Shown here: positions 1 to 11,422 of the stretch, in pieces | How positions within the stretch are numbered: position 1 is the stretch's first letter | How the letters are laid out: each line of letters begins with the position of its first letter | The notes under the pieces: model-generated | The model's input: the letters and a program-made list of their open reading frames with translations, nothing else | The model's database searches: none | Told to the model about the DNA's origin: nothing | DNA from: Phoenix dactylifera | Lineage: Eukaryota > Streptophyta > Magnoliopsida > Arecales > Arecaceae | Assembly: GCF_009389715.1 (NCBI RefSeq) | Contig: NC_052393.1 | Span: 4,898,001-4,962,000, forward strand | Reading direction: 5' to 3' | Length of the DNA: 64,000 nt | Program-made: the position numbers and the translations under genes

Positions 1-213
1 CACTTCCAGTAATATCAGACCAGCAAAGATTAGTCCTACAATCTAACCTGCAAAGTCAAGCAGGGGATTCATGAATTAACATTTGCACTGAATGCAACAG
101 TAGTTGTATGAGATCTTGGAATGTCATCTACAACGAAAACAGCCGCAATTAGGGGACGTAATAATTGTTGAGTCATAATTGCTGTCAATATACTTACCAG
201 ACGACCTTTAGCA

Positions 214-3200
214 TTATGATTCAGCTACTAATGATTTTAACTTCTCGCGGACCTTGGGAACATCATCAGCTTTTACAACCATGACTAGTCCCATCTCCTT
301 GTAATTCTTCAACTGCAGAAGAACATAAATTCCATGGTTAACCTGCCTTAAAAGTCACAAAAAATGATAACTTGCACTAGAAACACACACAACAATGGAA
401 AAGAAGAATATATTCAACCATGAATCCTATCTATTCAGAGCCAGCTTCATGAAACTAGTTATGAAGATATAATCAGTGTGTTGTATCCTACATTAATAAA
501 CTCTTTTGAAATTCTGCTGAGTCATGACTTAAATAAACACCTCTTTCACCACCACTATTCAAGAAACTTCCGGGCCTATTCTCTTTTAAATAATTTTCCT
601 TTTCCGGTGAATGGTACTTTTCCTTCAATGAACAAAATCAGGCCACTTTATTCAGTTTCCGCTCATTCATAAGGCAAAAGAGACATCATTTAATGCTTCC
701 TCTTTTAACAATAATACAAACAACAAGAAAAAATAAATCAATTGTATCAGCCCGTTAATAAGTTGCAGTCAGAATTTTTCTGACAGTTCCATCCAAGTGG
801 GGTATCATAAGCTCTCATGAGAGTCTCCATTTGTTTAGGGAGTTCCAATTAGCACAACAAAGAATTTGATGTCCAATTACTACGCATATATTAAGCTTTG
901 ATCAAGAAAAATGAATAATTATAACCTGTAATTATCGTTACAAGTTAGTTTGAAAAAAATATTTGGAAATTACTGATAACTGGACACACAATAGGGTTTC
1001 TAGCATAAGAAAATGGAAAAACAGAAAATACAAAGAATGAAAGAAATACAATGAACAGTAGATCTGGTTTGCTGCTTCAAAGGGACAATGGGATGAAATC
1101 CATGACCAATTACTTTTTCTCTGTTGCAAAGAATGTCCCAAAATTTTTTTTGGAGTGGCAGGGCACTTAAAATCCCATTCTCTTTCATTCAGTCTGCCTT
1201 CCCACAAACCAAATACTCTTTATCACTAAAATGACTCCAACAGAATTTTGGAGGGGTGGTTGAACCTTACCTTTCCTCTCCTTTATCCACCTTTCCAGTA
1301 CAATGACAGTATTAAACAAGAAATTTTCTTAAAATATGATTCTCCTGCTCATATCCAGATTTAGTGCTCACACTCAGATTAATATAAACAATTAGTTAAA
1401 CAAGATTCACTTAAACCACAACCTAGGATAAATTCAACATAAACGAACCTTCCATTTCATTAGAGACTAATAATACTTGAATTTTGCAGATGCTTCCTCT
1501 GTATTTTAGGTGCATAACCACTAAAACAAGTCATGGGCCTGAACCATTTAAATGACCGAGCAGTCCACTAAAACTTACAGGCTATGATATCAATGAGTTA
1601 GGGACATCAAGCCCGTAGAGCCTAATACTTTTGTGGCAGTTCTCTAAAAACTATGACTATTTGCATCCTCATCCGGACTCATATTTGAAGCCTTAGCTAA
1701 GGGGCTATTTGGATATTCCTACAGGATTGGACTGGAAATCCTGAAGAAATTGGGCCCATTGGCCCATTTATCTTGCATTTTCTAAGAGCCTGTCCAAACC
1801 TAGCTTAAATCCTAGCCTTTGGGCTGAAGGAAAAAAAAGGACCTATGGGCTGGGTAGTATTTTTCTCTTCCTATGGAGTTCTTTTTTTTCTTCCTACAGG
1901 ATTTGGGCTGGGTGGTATTGGTTGATATAGGGTCATGCTTAAATGGATGGCCCAATCCATAAATCCTATAGAATTTTCAGCCCAATCCTGTAGAAATGTC
2001 CAAGCAGGCCCTAAATGTTTTGTACCAATTACTCATGGTTTGAAGCCTTCTTGGCTTCAACAAGATAATCCATGATGTATTGAATGTAATTTGATCTTAT
2101 GTGCTGATGTATTTCAACGCATTTTGTCTGCTTAAAGATTGTCTACAATTAAGGACATACTCCATGCTTTCTGGATCCTTGTTTCCAAGAAACAAGCCTA
2201 TGCAATTGATCTCCTACTTGCTGTCTAAAGGCCATATACTCCTCTTAATAGTAAACAATCTTTGGTATTCTATATCTCCATCTCTACTGCTTCCAGCTAG
2301 AGCATAAACAACTTACATTTCCTTGTTTTCTTCTTCAATACCAAACTGTGAAGAAATCATACAGTCACCAACGTTAGAAGGGCTTTCAGTGCCATCTTTC
2401 ATGAATGAAACATTCTTCATTACTGTTCTTTAGAAATAAATCTTTAACATAGTAAGGCGGGTCCAGTGGATCCCCGTGAAAAACAAACATTTGCTGGAAC
2501 CACATCTTTTCCACGATGCTGCAAGCCTTTCCACATATGAGATCTAGTTGAATTCAGGAATGTATTTTGTGGCATCAAATGTTAAGGTATTTGCTGTTGC
2601 TGAAGGGTTATTGCCTTCAACTTCATCTTCACATGAATCTATTATGATCTTCAAATAACATTCACTTGGCACAAGTTTTCTTCAAATGAAAATAAAAAAA
2701 AAAACTGCATTCACTTTTCCAAGTTATGAGTTGATTTAGAACTTATTAGGGGAAGAAAACAACTGCCTGAAATCCAGCATGCCATAGGATAATCATAACA
2801 GAAAGGTCCATTAAATAGATCATAAAACTTCTCCACAATTACCTCCTTGATCCCTCCTTTGAAAAGTCCAAGAGTTCCAAGATACACATAAGCGTGGATC
2901 ACCATTTGAGCTTCTACATGCTCCTTCTGTTGCAAGTTTTGCATGCACTTACATGTTTCTCAATCCTCCTTAAAATATATAAAACCACATGCTCACCATT
3001 TGCCTATGGATCACATCTGTGCAATGTCACCATGCCTTCAATTAGAATGAACTTTTGCATTCTCAACAAATTATGCTGAAATAGGTGTCATAGAGCATCA
3101 CCCTGCACCATAATGGGAGCCTCTAGAATCAACGTTGCATTAATTATATGATTACTTTCATCTAATTTAGGTTAGTATGGTTAACATGAAGTGCAGAACC

Positions 3201-6200
3201 AAGTGTCAAAAACATGCTTGTGGAACCAAATTGTATTCCAATAGATAAAACAGGTTAGAAAGCTATCTAGTATACTACTACACTAAGCAAGACTATATAT
3301 TTTTAACCTTTGATAAACAAATCTTGTTGGTGCAAAATCTGATAGTGTTCAATTGGGCTTTGTTTATAGCTCCCATAACTCCTTCAGTCCCTCCCTTAGA
3401 TATGTGTTTGACTGAGTTCATTGCTCTACAACATTTTGCTTGCCCTTTCTTTTCTTTTTTTTGTTGAAAAAAAAGTCTCCATGACTGCAGTTAGAATGAT
3501 TTTTTGCTTCTCAACAAATTATGGTGGCATAGATGCTGCACAGCATCACCCTACTCCATTATGGAAGCCTCCCCAATCAGTGGTTCCATAAAATTTAAGA
3601 TTACTTTCATCTAATTTAGGCTAACATGTCTACAGTGAATTCCAGAACTGAGTGCCAATACATGTTCGTTGATCCAAATATATGCCAGTTGATAAAATGG
3701 TGTAGCAAGCTATTGGAATCAACTCAACAGTTATGTTAAGCAAGACTACTTGTTTTTAGCATCGATAAACTAATCTCATTTTGCGGAATCCAAAAGTGTT
3801 CAATTGCTTAAAATTCCCAGCCAAAAACTTCTATCCATCCTTTAGATGCTCATTGTTCTAGGCTCATTGTCTTAGAATTACAGTAATGCTAATACTAGAA
3901 GTTTATAACAAAGAACCCTTTAGCATATGAAGTAATTCAAAAAAGTTATGAAAGCTAAATTAAACAATGGAAAAGCTTTTGACGTAACTGATTTTAGTAG
4001 GGAAGGCAAGCTAAATATTTATTTAGAAGTTTATATATTTTTCTTCTTTTTTTCGTTAGTTCCAGCAAGAATATGCAAGTCCATTCAAAAACGAAGTTTG
4101 AGGGCTCCAGAGAGTTAGCATGGTTGCACATCAAACATCTAGAAGAGACAGGACAAATGAGGATTTTAAGGCCTACAACTAAGGTTCGGAACGGGTTCCG
4201 AACCAATCGGAACTGGCCGGTTTCATTCAAACTCGGTGCGAACCATCCGGTTTGCACCGAGTCAACCGGGTTCGAAACCAGGCCCCTCCCCCTTTCCTTC
4301 TTTTGTTAAAAAAAGGTATTGGGAAGGCCGAACATCTTTGTTTCGTTTAGTGTCTAAAGATCTAAATGGCTCCCTCCTTTAGATGCTCATTGTTCTAGGC
4401 TTATTGTCTTAGAATTACAGTAATGCTAATACTAAAAGTTTATAACAAAAAAAACCCTTTAGCATATGAAGTAATTCAAAAAAGTTATGAAAGCTAAATT
4501 AAACAATGGAAAAGCTTTTGACGTAACTGATTTTAGTAGGGAAGGCAAGCTAAATATTTATTTAGAAGTTTATATATTTTTCTTCTTTTTTTCGTTAGTT
4601 CCAGCAAGAATATGCAAGTCCATTCAAAAACGAAGTTTGAGGGCTCCAGAGAGTTAGCATGGTTTCACATCAAACATCTAGAAGAGACAGGACAAATGAG
4701 GATTTTAAGGCCTACAACCAGGGTTCGGAACGGGTTCCGAACCAATCGGAACTGGCCGGTTTCATTCAAACTCGATGCGAACCATCCGGTTCGCACCGAG
4801 TCAACCGGGTTCGAAACTAGACCCCTCCCCCTTTCCTTCTTTTGTTAAAAAAAGGTATTGGGAAGGCCGAACATCTTTGTTTCGTTTAGTGTCTAAAGAC
4901 CTAAACGGCTCCCTCCTTTAGATGCTCATTGTTCTAGGCTTATTGTCTTAGAATTACAGTACTGCTAATACTAAAAGTTTATAACAAAAAAACCCTTTAG
5001 CATATGAAGTAATTCAAAAAAGTTATGAAACCTAAATTAAACAATGGAAAAGCTTTTGGCGTAACTGATTTTAGTAGGGAAGGCAAGCTAAATATTTATT
5101 TAGAAGTTTATATAATTTTCTTCTTCTTTTCGTTAGTTCCAGTTGGAATATGCAAGTCCATTCAAAAACGAAGTTTGAGGGATCCAGAGAGTTAGCATGG
5201 TTTCACATCAAACATCTAGAAGAGACATGACAAATGAGGATTTTAAGGCCTACAACCAAGTTTCAGAACGGGTTCTGAACCAATCGGATCTGGCTGGTTC
5301 CATTCCAACTCGGTGCGAACCGTTCGCACCGAGTCAACCGGGTTCGGAACCAGGCCCCTCTTCCTTTCCTTCTTTTGTTAGAAAATATATTGGGAAGGCC
5401 GAACTTCTCTGTTTCGTTTAGTGTCTTAAGACCTAAACAGCTCCCCTCTTCCTCCCAATTTGCAAAATCACACCGATTCAGCGCGATTGAAAAAAAATCC
5501 AAGCCTAAATAAGATGTGCTCTCTTTCCTATCACATTTTCTCTATTTTTTGGGAGCTTAAAAAATAGCTCAAAATTTGCAGAATAAGAAAAGACCATGCC
5601 AAAATTTTTGATTTGGGCTTGATTTTAGTATATGTTATATATCTATGGATGATCTACACTATGTCATAAAAATTTTTAATTTGCAGATTATATGTAATTT
5701 TTAAAAATTAAAAATATATTTTTGGATTAAAAAATAAAAAAATAAAAAAATAAAATTAAAAAAACTGTGAAATTAGAAGCGTATTTAGGGGCATGCAAGC
5801 TTTCTCTAGCAAAATTTGGTGTCCATTTATTTAAATTTTGATGCGATCATGCGCACAATAGCCTGGCCTAAATTCGAAAAAATTTGAAAAATAAGTAGCC
5901 TTTGATACATGCCTACATGCGTAAAAAATATATATAATTTTACTATTGGATTCTACATAGATATAAGCTGAAATTAATTTTTAAAATATTTATATTTAAA
6001 AATTAATTTTAAATTTAAAAAATAATTAAAAATATGTAATTAATACCAAAAATTATGAAAAATTAGTAGCGCATATTACATAATTCAGAAGTATTTTCTG
6101 AGGTAGAAAACATATTTTTTGAATTTATGATATTTAAATATATTTTTAAATTGAAAAATTATTAAAAATATAGAAATAAAAAATTGTATTATGTATTAAA

Positions 6201-9200
6201 TAAATTATATGTATTTTTTAAAATAAAAAAATATCCTTATTGTAATAAAATTTTATTATTTTTAAATAATTAATAAACTGACGTACTTGATAAACCTACA
6301 AGAATGGAAACATCAAAGAAAAAAAGGAGCCAGGGCATGACATTAGTTGGAATCATGTATAAATGCTCTCGGGTCGGCACCATTGAAAGTGCAACTGATG
6401 CAACATAGAGTTCAAGGAAGGAGTACTAACTAGGTTGAAGAAATATTTAGCCGATGGGCCACTTCATAGCCGTTTGATGAACCATTTTATCAACTAAAGT
6501 ACACCTCTTAGAGTCAGAACTTCAGCAAGAGATCCGAAAATGCTTATAACCCGGAGCTCCTTATGGGATACATATACAACACTGCAACGTCGCTTGATTA
6601 GAGAGGTGGGCTCATATGCCTCCTGACTATGCTAATGATTTGAATATCTACGAGAGGCATCGCCACTTGATGAGATTTTAGATATCAATATGTATATTGT
6701 ACTTTAAATATATGTAATTGATTGTATTATTTTATATTTTTTACATCACTACTTGATTTGAGAATATTTTATGTTGCTTCTCGTAGCATGCAACATTTTA
6801 CTAATTATTTTATGTTTTGTATCATTTTAAAACAACAAGATGCATCATTTAGGTTAAACCGGGTTCATAGAAATATAAAAAAATCAAATTAGACTTCAAA
6901 TCATTAAAAAAGTTAAAAAATATTGATTATCAATTAATTAAACTCGAAAAACTCAAAAAAATGCATGCCGGTACAAAACCGGCACGCCTAAGCATACCGT
7001 GTCGATACGGTACCAGTTTGGTACCATACCGACCTGCCCGCTGATCGGTACGGATCCCGGTTCGGCGGACTGGTACCGCACCGACCTGCCCGCCGATTGG
7101 TACGGGACCCGGTTCGGCAGACCTTGCCTACAACCCAATTGATGAAGATCCAAGGAGCAACGGCCCTACTAGTAAATGGTAATGATAAGAGAACCACTGA
7201 CCAAATCATTAAGGATAGGCCTATGGAAGATTTGACAAATATTGCATATGCTACTGTTCATGATTTGAAAGAGGACCACCAAGCATCAAATCCCAACATA
7301 GCTGATTTCAAATACAAGCAGTTTAAAACACATTCGTTTAGAATGTAACAGATCCATCGTCTTACCTCATTTAAAATTCAATCAAATGCATCAGGTCAAG
7401 TACATGGACCTATTCGAAGTTGTGCTCTGAAATATTCAGAAGTCAACAATTTGCTTACCTGGGGATCCAAGGTGGACATAAAGATTGTGCACATCAAATA
7501 ATCTGATTAATTTTTCATGGGATTTATTTTTATGGATATATAACAATGCTAAAGTAACATCAACTCTCACGAACAACTCACAAAAATCATGGCTAGCAAC
7601 CCCAAAACTGCAACTGTGGGAAGGCTGCCATCCATGCAACCCATAGACAAAAATGGAGGCGCTAACCCTGATTTTCAGGGTTGTTCATGAGGATTGGCAT
7701 AAGTTTGGCATTTTTCATGTTTATAAAAATAACAAAAGGATTATTTAAACTACTCTGCATTTTGTGTTTAAAGTCCTGCAGAAATCTGACAAAGTTGGCT
7801 GCTAAAGGGAGTTTATGGGGGTTTTGGCTGGTTATGTAAACCTCAAACTAATGATCAAGGAAATACTTGTGATAAAAATTTCAGGTGAGCAAAGAAGTGT
7901 TCTGGCATTTTCTTTCAACCAAAGTTAAACTTGGCAAAGAATTAAAGTCAACCAAGAAAAATTAAACAATAAGAGAGAAGCAAAAAAAAATGAAGAAGAA
8001 AGAGTAAAGGGAAAGGAGGAAAAAGAGAGAACTTAAAATGTTCTTTCAATGATCAACTCTATGTCGAGACCAAAGGGAATGACCACCAGGAAGCTTGTAT
8101 AATAATTATTATGTTTGATTCTAAAGAAGTGGGCCCTACACTGTTCAAAATAACTTCTTTTACAAATTTATCTACATTATAAAATCTTATTTTTTTCAGT
8201 TTAGAAAAGGAGCCAATAGGTTTGGCTGACCATAAGTCAAATCGGCCTATTACAAGTTATAGCAAAAATTTATAATTTCAGTTGTATTATCTTGTTTTGC
8301 ACAATGAATCCATGCTTCCTTAGTAACTTAGGAATTTAGGGTTAAGACTAAAGGATATGTCAGTCTTTATGAAATACAGCGAACTGGGTTGCATCCTCTC
8401 CAACCACTCCATTCTTACTAAGATCTGGTCCATAACTAGAAAGACTTGTTCAAAGTGGAGCTGATAAATATCTCACCAGCTTCAATGATGTCATTTACCA
8501 CAGAACTCTACCACTTTTGTCTTGATGCCCTTTTCATTGTTAGCCATCTCTCCACCATACTCATCAGAAAAGCAACTCTGCCATGTTGATTAAATTGCAT
8601 CTTCCCTCTCAATTATATGAGTAGAAGGGCCAATTATTTTTGTTTTACATGGTCAAAATAGATGAGCAAATTTGTCTTCTAATTTTAAGTGTATTTTGTT
8701 AATCGTTGCAGATGTGGAGAAATCTACCAACATATATGCCTTTCACTGAATTGTTTACACATATCAGGATAGTCTAACCTGGCAGACCACCATCTCCAGG
8801 TTCCTTTAGCACAGCACTTACAACTGTGGCACAACGTCCACATTAGGTAAAATGTAGGATAAGATAATTCCTATATCTTAATCGATTGAGGTGCACACAT
8901 AGTGGTTAGGTATGTTAACAACTGCTCCAAGACCAGAAATTTGATCTAGAATACAAAAGATGAGAGAAAGTTAAACTCAGCAAATAAAAGAGGCAACTAA
9001 ATGAAGATCTATCAGAACAACTAGGAGAACCAAAAAATAAATCAGAAAAGGCAGCCCCTTATTTGATCATTCACTACAATGACCATTGCATGATAACCCC
9101 AAAAATTAAGTTCATCAAATTAGAAAAAAAAAGATCCATAAAGTAGACCTACTTTTGTTTATTTGGGCTTTATGCACACATGAGCAGTGATAATATCTAC

Positions 9201-11422
9201 TAGCCCCTTGTCACAACAAATAACTATTTGCAGTTTTAAATTTTAAGAAACTAGCTACATTTCCCAACTTTTCAATTTCCGAAATAATCATATAATTAGA
9301 TTTCTCCCTTGAAAGGTTAAAACCAAGCTATTTCGACAAAAAAGGCTTGAGGTTTGAAGATTGCTAGACTCTGAGGAGCCAAGGGGAAGGTATTCTTAAA
9401 TTGGGATTTCCATAGTTCTTTGCACCATAAGAGTCCCACATCCTCCAAAGTCCAAATTCAGAGTCATAGTAAAGCTTAAGCTTATCTAGATTAAGAACAT
9501 AATATAACAAATAAAATTAAACAACCTCACAAGGCATATTAGATCCTGATCTATGTTAAAATCTTTTTAAAAATATAGCCTATATCTAAAATCTTTCAGA
9601 GTCACAGGGAGAACCTTCATTATTAAATTATAACTGGTCACAGAAGCATGATTGGTAGACATAACCAACTGCATGTTCTACTACATTTTCCCTTTCTAAC
9701 AGGATAGTAACCCATGAAACAATCGTAAAATAGGAGAACAGTAATTTAGAGCATGATCACGGATAGCCATATGCAGCATACCTCAGGTGGAACCAACTGC
9801 TCAGCATGCAGACGAAAAGGAAAAGATAACGAGCTGAGCTGAAATGAGAACAAAGACCATGTAGATAACTTAATTACCAAAACAGAATGGATATCCTGTG
9901 TCTGACAAAAAATACCTCATAAAAAATCTGATCTTCTGACTTTATATAAATGACAGGTTCATCGCAATTCTGGCTTTGTTTCGCCTTGCATTGGTTGACA
10001 GTTTTCTTCTGCAATAACGAACAATTGGAAGGGAAATTAGGACCACAGAAAGATCAAGAGAAGAAGAACGATAACTCTGGACCGTTGAATGGACATGAAT
10101 TCACTGGATCTTAGTTGTCAGCAATAATTTAAAAAACATATTTTTTTTTTTTAAAAAAAGGCTCTTGATCTCCTCTTACAACAGGCATCATGTTTCTTTG
10201 GGTTATTACCAGCCAGCTAAGTCAGAGGACATTATAAGCTGAAGTTCAATAAGTAAGATTAAAATGGCAATGAAGAATTAAATTTGGATAGGAAAACAGT
10301 ATACCTCAAAGATTCTGGTAACCAAGATATAGTATTTGAAGCGGAACGAATCTCGGAGTTCCTGTGTCGGCTTCAAGAGGCAAAACATGTATACCCATAG
10401 AGGAATGAAATTAGCAATTCAAGCGAACTCAGTAAACAATACAAAGAACAACTAAATCGCCTCAAACCTCATCCTCTGTTGCCCATGAAACCTCATCAAA
10501 GAGCGCATCGTAAAGTGGAGGCACCAGTTGGTAGGGGCAGTTTACAAACCGCTGCGAGACCAGAAGACCAACCTCACTTGCTTCCTTTTCCAACAGCAAT
10601 TTCAGCTTTTTCCTTGCACTGTCATCGCTACAAACGTCGAGAAGAAACTGCTTGAGCTCCTTGATGCATCTGTGGTCCTGCAAGAGATCAGAAGGCACAA
10701 TTTTGCTCAGAAAAATGTAAAGAAACCAAGGTGAGACGCAAGGTCTTAAATTCTTACAGCATATCTCCCCAGGTTAAGGGCACTGATGACGGCATACAGA
10801 CCCTCGTCATCATCCCTTCCATCATCGTCTCCTTCCTCCTCTTCATCCTGGGCGCCCGATTTCACGACGGTCCCGACTGTGATCTGCTCCAAGATCAGGT
10901 CCACGAAGCCACCGAGATCCCACGGTTTGTTATCAAGGTAGTTCTGGAGAAGAAGCTTCACACCATGGAAATCTCCGGGCTTGGGGTCAAAGAACTCGAA
11001 ATCAGCTTGCACCATCTCGACCTTCCCCAAAACCAAACCAAGAAGAAATATCACAAGGTATGGAAAAAACTGCTGGATCAAACAGAATAGAAAGAAATCC
11101 AAGATTCTTACTTCTTGGTCCTCCTCGTCTTCGGAGGACTCGATTCGTTTGATTGCTTTGGGTGGCTTAGGATCGGCAAATCCAACCTCTTATTTGGGGA
11201 AAGAAGCGCAATAGGTGAGGATTGGGGGATCGAAACCAAGAAACGAGGAGGAGGAAGCGACGTACCTGTGGTTTTGGAAGAAGGGGAGGGATCGGGAGCG
11301 GTGGAATTGGGGGCGGCGGAGCGGGCGAAGAGGATGGAGCGGGCGAAGGGGGAGAAGGCGAGGAGGAGGGGAGGGAGCCTAGAGAGGCGGCGCCGCTTCG
11401 CCGGCCGCCCTCGCTGGCCCAT
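214..11422 (-). CDS. BCCIP: BCCIP homologue (BRCA2 and CDKN1A-interacting protein family)
   Basis: Exons in transcription order: 11422-11266, 11188-11112, 11021-10758, 10677-10468, 10370-10305, 10008-9916, 9838-9782 and 312-214 (stop 214-216). All junctions are GT-AG and keep frame, giving 340 aa. Seen: a basic, low-complexity N-terminus (MGQRGRPAKRRR), an acidic SSEDEEDQE stretch, then the family-specific blocks FEFFDPKPGDFHGVK, VGLLVSQRFVN, LPPLYDALFDEVSWATEDE-like, ELRDSFRFKYYILVTRIFE and LKNYKEMGLVMVVKA. Length is close to other plant BCCIPs. Known of the family: BCCIP proteins are nuclear, bind BRCA2 and p21 in animals, and act in DNA repair, cell-cycle control and ribosome biogenesis; plant members also interact with BRCA2. 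Most odd is the last intron (313-9781, about 9.5 kb), which is filled with repeats, whereas the other introns are mostly under 400 bp. The start is the first ATG in frame with exon 2. Exon 2 acceptor 11188 is chosen because it alone preserves frame. Confidence 0.93.
1701..2011. mobile_element. Tourist-like MITE (PIF/Harbinger type)
   Basis: This 311-bp non-coding element has imperfect terminal inverted repeats: the left end reads GGGGCTATTTGGATATTCCT and the right end reversed reads GGGCCTGCTTGGACATTTCT. Both continue into CTACAGGATTGG. It is flanked by TAA on both sides (1698-1700 and 2012-2014), the usual 3-bp target duplication of PIF/Harbinger MITEs. It lies in the last intron of the BCCIP gene. 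Confidence 0.75.
3012..3830. repeat. Old diverged tandem duplication, about 455-bp period
   Basis: The segment from about 3030 to 3400 is repeated in diverged form at about 3484-3830. Shared blocks include CTCAACAAATTATG, GATTACTTTCATCTAATTT, AAGCAAGACTA and GTGTTCAATTG, in the same order and spacing. No coding capacity is seen. It sits directly left of the younger three-copy tandem repeat in the same BCCIP intron. Confidence 0.6.
3841..5446. repeat. Three-copy tandem repeat, about 538-bp unit
   Basis: Units start at the word TTTAGATGCTCATTG at 3841, 4378 and 4917, giving periods of 537 and 539 bp. The copies are nearly identical, with a few substitutions and small indels; the third is the most diverged. 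Each unit has an AT-rich front and a GC-richer back. The back holds two short inverted repeats, GGTTCGGAACGGGTTCCGAACC-like at 4185-4203 in unit 1 and a GGTGCGAACC...GGTTTGCACC pair at about 4234-4259. The 78-residue open frames in units 1 and 2 (4073-4309, 4612-4848) are by-products of the repeat and break down in unit 3. Confidence 0.85.
5570..6295. repeat. AT-rich low-complexity intron segment
   Basis: Long runs of A/T with short interspersed words and no open reading frame of note. It is intron sequence of the BCCIP gene between the tandem repeat and a possible transposase remnant. No other feature is seen in it. Confidence 0.5.
6300..6690 (+). pseudogene. Possible decayed transposase remnant
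   Basis: One frame from about 6412 reads EFKEGVLTRLKKYLADGP, which faintly resembles the GG-TRLK-HLA part of plant hAT BED zinc fingers. It is followed by stops and frame changes, with a second open patch ending in PPDYANDLNIYERHRH at about 6610-6680. No intact domain remains. This is an inference from a short match and could be chance. Confidence 0.2.
6960..7125. repeat. GC-rich GGTACC-type palindromic repeat
   Basis: A GC-rich island in AT-rich intron DNA. Two direct copies of about 55 bp (about 7021-7072 and 7077-7125) share CCGACCTGCCCGC, GGTACGG and CCCGGTTCGGC. The left edge carries the palindromic word GCCGGTACAAAACCGGC. It resembles in style the GC-rich inverted motifs in the 3841-5446 repeat. 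Its family is not recognised. Confidence 0.5.
7126..9781. other. Distal part of BCCIP last intron, no further feature seen
   Basis: AT-rich intron sequence. Short open frames exist, but none has recognisable protein similarity, splice context or codon structure. No repeat with clear ends was found by eye. Confidence 0.5.

Noticed and set aside
4073..4848. Two nearly identical 78-codon frames as a tandem gene pair
   Set aside because: The third unit has lost the frame and the protein has no recognisable features; similarity follows the DNA repeat, not coding constraint.
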